The position numbers and the translations under genes were made by a program. This document shows, in pieces, positions 5,201 through 7,419 of a stretch of DNA of 7,419 nucleotides. Origin of the DNA: UBA7985 sp965658725 (GTDB lineage Bacteria; Pseudomonadota; Alphaproteobacteria; UBA7985); the NCBI GenBank assembly GCA_965658725.1, contig CBFHUI010000104.1, positions 1 to 7,419 on the forward strand, written 5' to 3'. Within the stretch, counting starts at the first letter, position 1, and each line of letters starts with the position of its first letter. Under the pieces are notes generated by a model. That model did not search any database and was not told the DNA's origin. It saw only the letters and a list, made by a program, of their open reading frames with translations.

Positions 5201-7419
5201 CGCCAGCGACACGCTGCTCGACCTCGACCTCGAACACAGCAACGACATCCGGCCCCGCGAACCCCTTCAGCTCGCAGCGTCAGTCGGTGCGCTGTCAGAG
5301 GATGAGCGCGGGTACATGCTCGCTTGGCTGGTCGATGATGGCGTGCTGTCGATGACCGGCTACCAGTCCCCCAACCCCGCCGCCCATTTCCTCAGCGCCT
5401 TTGCCCTGCCTGCCGACCTGCGTGATACCTTTGCCGCGCTGATTGCCTCGGAAGGGCTGAAGGCGGCGCCGCTGAAGCAGGGTTTTGGCGACGAGTACGA
5501 TCTCGCTATGGCCGCCATGGCCCCCGATGACGGCATGTCCCTGTCGCAGGGCCTGACCACCCGCATTCGCGAGACCCTCGCCCTGTCTACCGCAATTGTG
5601 CCGCTGGACGCGCAAGGACGAGCGACTTTGAGCCTGCAAGTTCCGGATTTCGTCGGTCGCGCGCGGCTGATGACGCTGGCTTGGACCGATCAGGGGCGGA
5701 TGGGTGCCGTGTCGGAGCGGGTGCTGATCCGCGACCCCATCGTCGCAGATCTCTTCCTGCCCCGCTTCCTTGCGCCGGGCGACGCGGTGGACGTGAAACT
5801 GCTGCTCAGCAACACCCAAGCACGCGCCTTTGACACACGGATTGAAATCAGCCCCAGCACCGGCTTGCGTTTGCAGGAAGGTGCGGGAGAGATGCGGGTG
5901 CTGTTGGCAGCCCAGGGACAGCACACCCTCCCCCTGCGGCTCAAAGCGCGCGCTGAAACCGGCGCGCAAGCGGTCACGGTCAGCTTGCACTTTGGCGGAG
6001 AGACCCTGACCCGGACATTCCCCATCGAAGTGCGCGCGCCTTCGCCACGGACGCTGGAGCGGGAAACCCTCGTACTCGCCCCCGGTGACGCGATGACGCT
6101 GGAGCCGTCTCTGTTGGCCGACCTCGATGACCTGCAAATTTCACTGGGCGTGGGTCCGGCTACGGCGATCGACGCGAGCGCCCTTTCTCGGCAACTCGAA
6201 GCCTACCCCTATCGCTGCACTGAACAGACGACGGCGCGCGCCATTGGTTTGCTGCTGGGCCGCAACCTGCCAATGACCGAAAGCGCCCGGCAGGACGCGC
6301 TGCGTGAAGCCCTGGTGACCTTGCAGAACCGGCGGGGGTCAGGCGGTCTGGTGAGCCTGTGGCCGGGGTATCAGGACGGGGATCTCTTCCTCCACGCCTT
6401 TGTCACCGATTTCCTCGGTCTGGCCGCAGAGCAAGGCATGCAGACCGCTGCTGACTTGCGACCGGGCTTTGTTTCCCGCTTGCGCCGCGGGGTAGAGCGC
6501 GCGGAAGACCCCTACTACGGCGACCAACTTTCCCTGCGCTCGCGCGCTTATGCGCTGGCTGTTCTCGCCCGTGCCGGCGCGCCCGACATCGGAGCACAGC
6601 GTCTGCTGATCCGCGACCTGCTGGCCGAGAAACAGCACGTCTTCGCCGCCGCTGCCTTGGCTGTCGCCGCCCATGCGGTCGGGGATATGGCCGATCGCGA
6701 CACGCTGATCGACAGGCTGCTCCCCGCAGCCTCGCAGACCGTCGCACTGGATGACGACAGGAGCGACAAAACCCGTTTGCCGGGCGAGATCGAAGATTAC
6801 GGTACGCAGCAACGCGACTGGATTGCTGCGCTGGCTCTGCTCACTGAAGCGGGTCTGAATGACCACGCGGGCGTCAGTGAAGTGCTGGCCACGCGCCTGC
6901 CCCCTCTCCTGATCGCGCTGCGCAAAGGTCGCTTGAGCACGCAGGAGCAAGCTTGGGCGCTGCGTCTGGCGCATCAGCTTGGCGCGGGTGATGCCGTCTC
7001 GTTTGAGCCCTTGGGCGACCCATGGCCCGAGCGCTGGACGGCGCAGGATTTCGACGGCAGTCGCGGTCTGCGTAACACCGGGGATGCACCACTGCTGGTG
7101 TCGCTCTGGCAAAGCGGAACGCCCGTGACTGACAAGCCTGCGTTGAACACCAGCGTGAGCCTGTCCCGCACCTTGCTCGACCTCGACACGCTCGAACCGG
7201 TTACCAACCCGGCCCCCGGCCAACGCCTGCTGGTCAGCCTCACCGGTACAGCGCTCGAGGATCAGCCGCTCGACTACATTCTTGCCGACCTGCTGCCTGC
7301 GGGCTTTGAGGTTGAGACCGTTGGCCTTCCCGAAGGCCTGCCGTGGGCCGGTGGCCGGGTCGGTGAGTGCGGCCAAGGCGAGGCGACGGCGCTGTTGGGT
7401 CAGTGTCTGGTTGGCGGGC
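2283..7419 (+). CDS. Thioester-containing bacterial alpha-2-macroglobulin (YfhM/YfaS family), 3' end missing
   Basis: The reading frame runs from GTG 2283 to the window edge, giving 1712 residues with no stop. The family forms large periplasmic protease traps: a protease cuts the bait region, the protein changes shape, and a Cys-Gln thioester binds the attacker. Residues 1-30 look like a Sec signal peptide (RK, then hydrophobic LQTALSALALTFASAALG, cut near GQA). No lipobox cysteine is present. Next comes a helical, Ala-rich segment (about 35-160), then macroglobulin domains. C190 and C230 sit in the conserved CLRFS and ELCVVG stretches and may form a disulfide. ADRGVYREGET (521-531) is the MG3-type hallmark. 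The hallmark VDDGVLSMTGYQSPNP starts at 1017. The bait region is probably about 1060-1100, followed by RDP...LPRFLAPGD (from 1150). The thioester motif YRCTEQT has C1312 and Q1315, followed by the helical thioester domain. DLLPAGFE (1669-1676) marks the C-terminal domain, so probably little more than 100 residues are missing. A pbpC gene often follows, but it would lie outside the window. Confidence 0.93.
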   Translation, partial: MPLPVSLRKPLQTALSALALTFASAALGQAQSLLPGKDLETARQEAVAVHDYFDLAAAGETINYDAYGLFFSPPRRDYEWSAHTRNYRLLLALSATPEETGHATLLAAAAALNAGRNDHAEALAQEALVLLDDGMDRRLARSILQQLDQTARPDYTDDVREHIWTLSRQVGLFGPMESTAAQDGDYARLCLRFSRPLSASTRVDFRDLVTLTPAPPVQRFVMMSGGRELCVVGVAFEQTYTMDVRAELTSRVGDTLREPVSVTLTTPGRRAEVRLPGQGYVLPASGTQLVPVETVNLQSIEVGLYHLEERNISRVLRQGVLSYDPSDIAIGRDAQGYIVERTGAFRKQVRTLFEGSLSVDALRHERRRDGISFASMLGEQPIERGLYLLTVKAPDSGRIDAVKWLMVSDLALSTIDTPEGLFVQAIDTRTGEALTENVKVALVTRGNRELSPTPRSVGPTAAYFAAAQLKGKDADEPLYLYASHPTLGDGFIALGRSPIEIDTPTGLKLLNSDPLDLWAKADRGVYREGETARVVGLLRANGRADAQDVLLPRTLHARVINPGGDVAQRFDVSLTNGGGFEAEVPLPFGARQGQWSLDLALGEGLPVLKSVPLPLRDFVPPSVEIALSPNVALKPLALDGSDTVAVQVDYLFGAPAQNLRVTLNGRLRQSDGLDGFAVGLVEEEFVYAQPFNLHARTDADGVARFTLPAYARPDQTTVAALELEATVTDAAGREERTTQRVPLADPRLWMGLKPDFDASEPVAENSTVTFTAAALQTDPLTGAAALVPAQARWTLYREVYDYTWYFDGGRWNYESSYIDLPVAEGMLDLIGETSLSLDVDQGAYRLEVVSEDGLSATSMRFNAGWLALPQVDRVPGRIGVTLAGDKPSPGETITLVIDTPHAGPGLALLVGSRTQVLDLGPLQEGANTLTLDLPKDWPDEAGLWVLPVVSSAGAMGADRLPGRSVGALFVSFDASDTLLDLDLEHSNDIRPREPLQLAASVGALSEDERGYMLAWLVDDGVLSMTGYQSPNPAAHFLSAFALPADLRDTFAALIASEGLKAAPLKQGFGDEYDLAMAAMAPDDGMSLSQGLTTRIRETLALSTAIVPLDAQGRATLSLQVPDFVGRARLMTLAWTDQGRMGAVSERVLIRDPIVADLFLPRFLAPGDAVDVKLLLSNTQARAFDTRIEISPSTGLRLQEGAGEMRVLLAAQGQHTLPLRLKARAETGAQAVTVSLHFGGETLTRTFPIEVRAPSPRTLERETLVLAPGDAMTLEPSLLADLDDLQISLGVGPATAIDASALSRQLEAYPYRCTEQTTARAIGLLLGRNLPMTESARQDALREALVTLQNRRGSGGLVSLWPGYQDGDLFLHAFVTDFLGLAAEQGMQTAADLRPGFVSRLRRGVERAEDPYYGDQLSLRSRAYALAVLARAGAPDIGAQRLLIRDLLAEKQHVFAAAALAVAAHAVGDMADRDTLIDRLLPAASQTVALDDDRSDKTRLPGEIEDYGTQQRDWIAALALLTEAGLNDHAGVSEVLATRLPPLLIALRKGRLSTQEQAWALRLAHQLGAGDAVSFEPLGDPWPERWTAQDFDGSRGLRNTGDAPLLVSLWQSGTPVTDKPALNTSVSLSRTLLDLDTLEPVTNPAPGQRLLVSLTGTALEDQPLDYILADLLPAGFEVETVGLPEGLPWAGGRVGECGQGEATALLGQCLVGG
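6216..6227 (+). other. Thioester motif codons (CTEQ) of the macroglobulin
   Basis: TGC ACT GAA CAG encodes C1312-T-E-Q1315 within YPYRCTEQTTAR. The Cys and Gln that form the internal beta-cysteinyl-gamma-glutamyl thioester are both present. This groups the protein with thioester-active YfhM-type members rather than those that have lost the cysteine. Confidence 0.9.

Noticed and set aside
5295..6137. 280-residue - strand open frame
   Set aside because: Lies wholly opposite the conserved macroglobulin core (VDDG to RDP/LPRFLAPGD) and has Gln/Arg/His-rich shadow composition.
6339..7376. 345-residue - strand open frame
   Set aside because: Opposite the thioester domain and C-terminal domain of the macroglobulin; composition is that of a shadow frame and no family is recognised.

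Overview
The window is GC-rich DNA, densely coded in typical proteobacterial style. An FadD-type acyl-CoA ligase and a bacterial alpha-2-macroglobulin point to a Gram-negative proteobacterium. The N-terminal style of the macroglobulin makes an alphaproteobacterium my best guess, but nothing here fixes the taxon.

Layout. (1) Bases 1-272, + strand: the 3' end of a gene that enters from the left. Its protein is a perfect 16-residue tandem repeat (VTSQALGEEGNNGGGR) followed by a short aromatic tail. Each repeat contains TSQALGEE, which fits the TTxxxxEE core motif of plesiocin-type (group 2) graspetides, peptides whose Thr/Ser and Glu side chains are joined by an ATP-grasp ligase. I read this gene as the C-terminal part of a multi-core graspetide precursor. 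The modifying ligase is not in the window and would be expected to the left. (2) Bases 273-374: a convergent intergenic spacer with a perfect 17-bp-stem terminator hairpin. (3) Bases 375-2003, - strand: a complete long-chain fatty acyl-CoA ligase (fadD). (4) Bases 2004-2282: a divergent promoter region with a small GCAAAG repeat/palindrome cluster and a good ribosome binding site for each gene. (5) Bases 2283-7419, + strand: a thioester-containing alpha-2-macroglobulin, open at the right edge. It has a Sec signal peptide but no lipobox.

The fadD and macroglobulin genes are divergent and functionally unrelated, as far as can be seen. Known microviridins and plesiocin are protease inhibitors and alpha-2-macroglobulin is a protease trap, so a common anti-protease theme is conceivable. 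However, the two genes are about 2 kb apart, with a terminator and an oppositely oriented gene between them, so shared function is speculation. The main item of interest is the repeat peptide.
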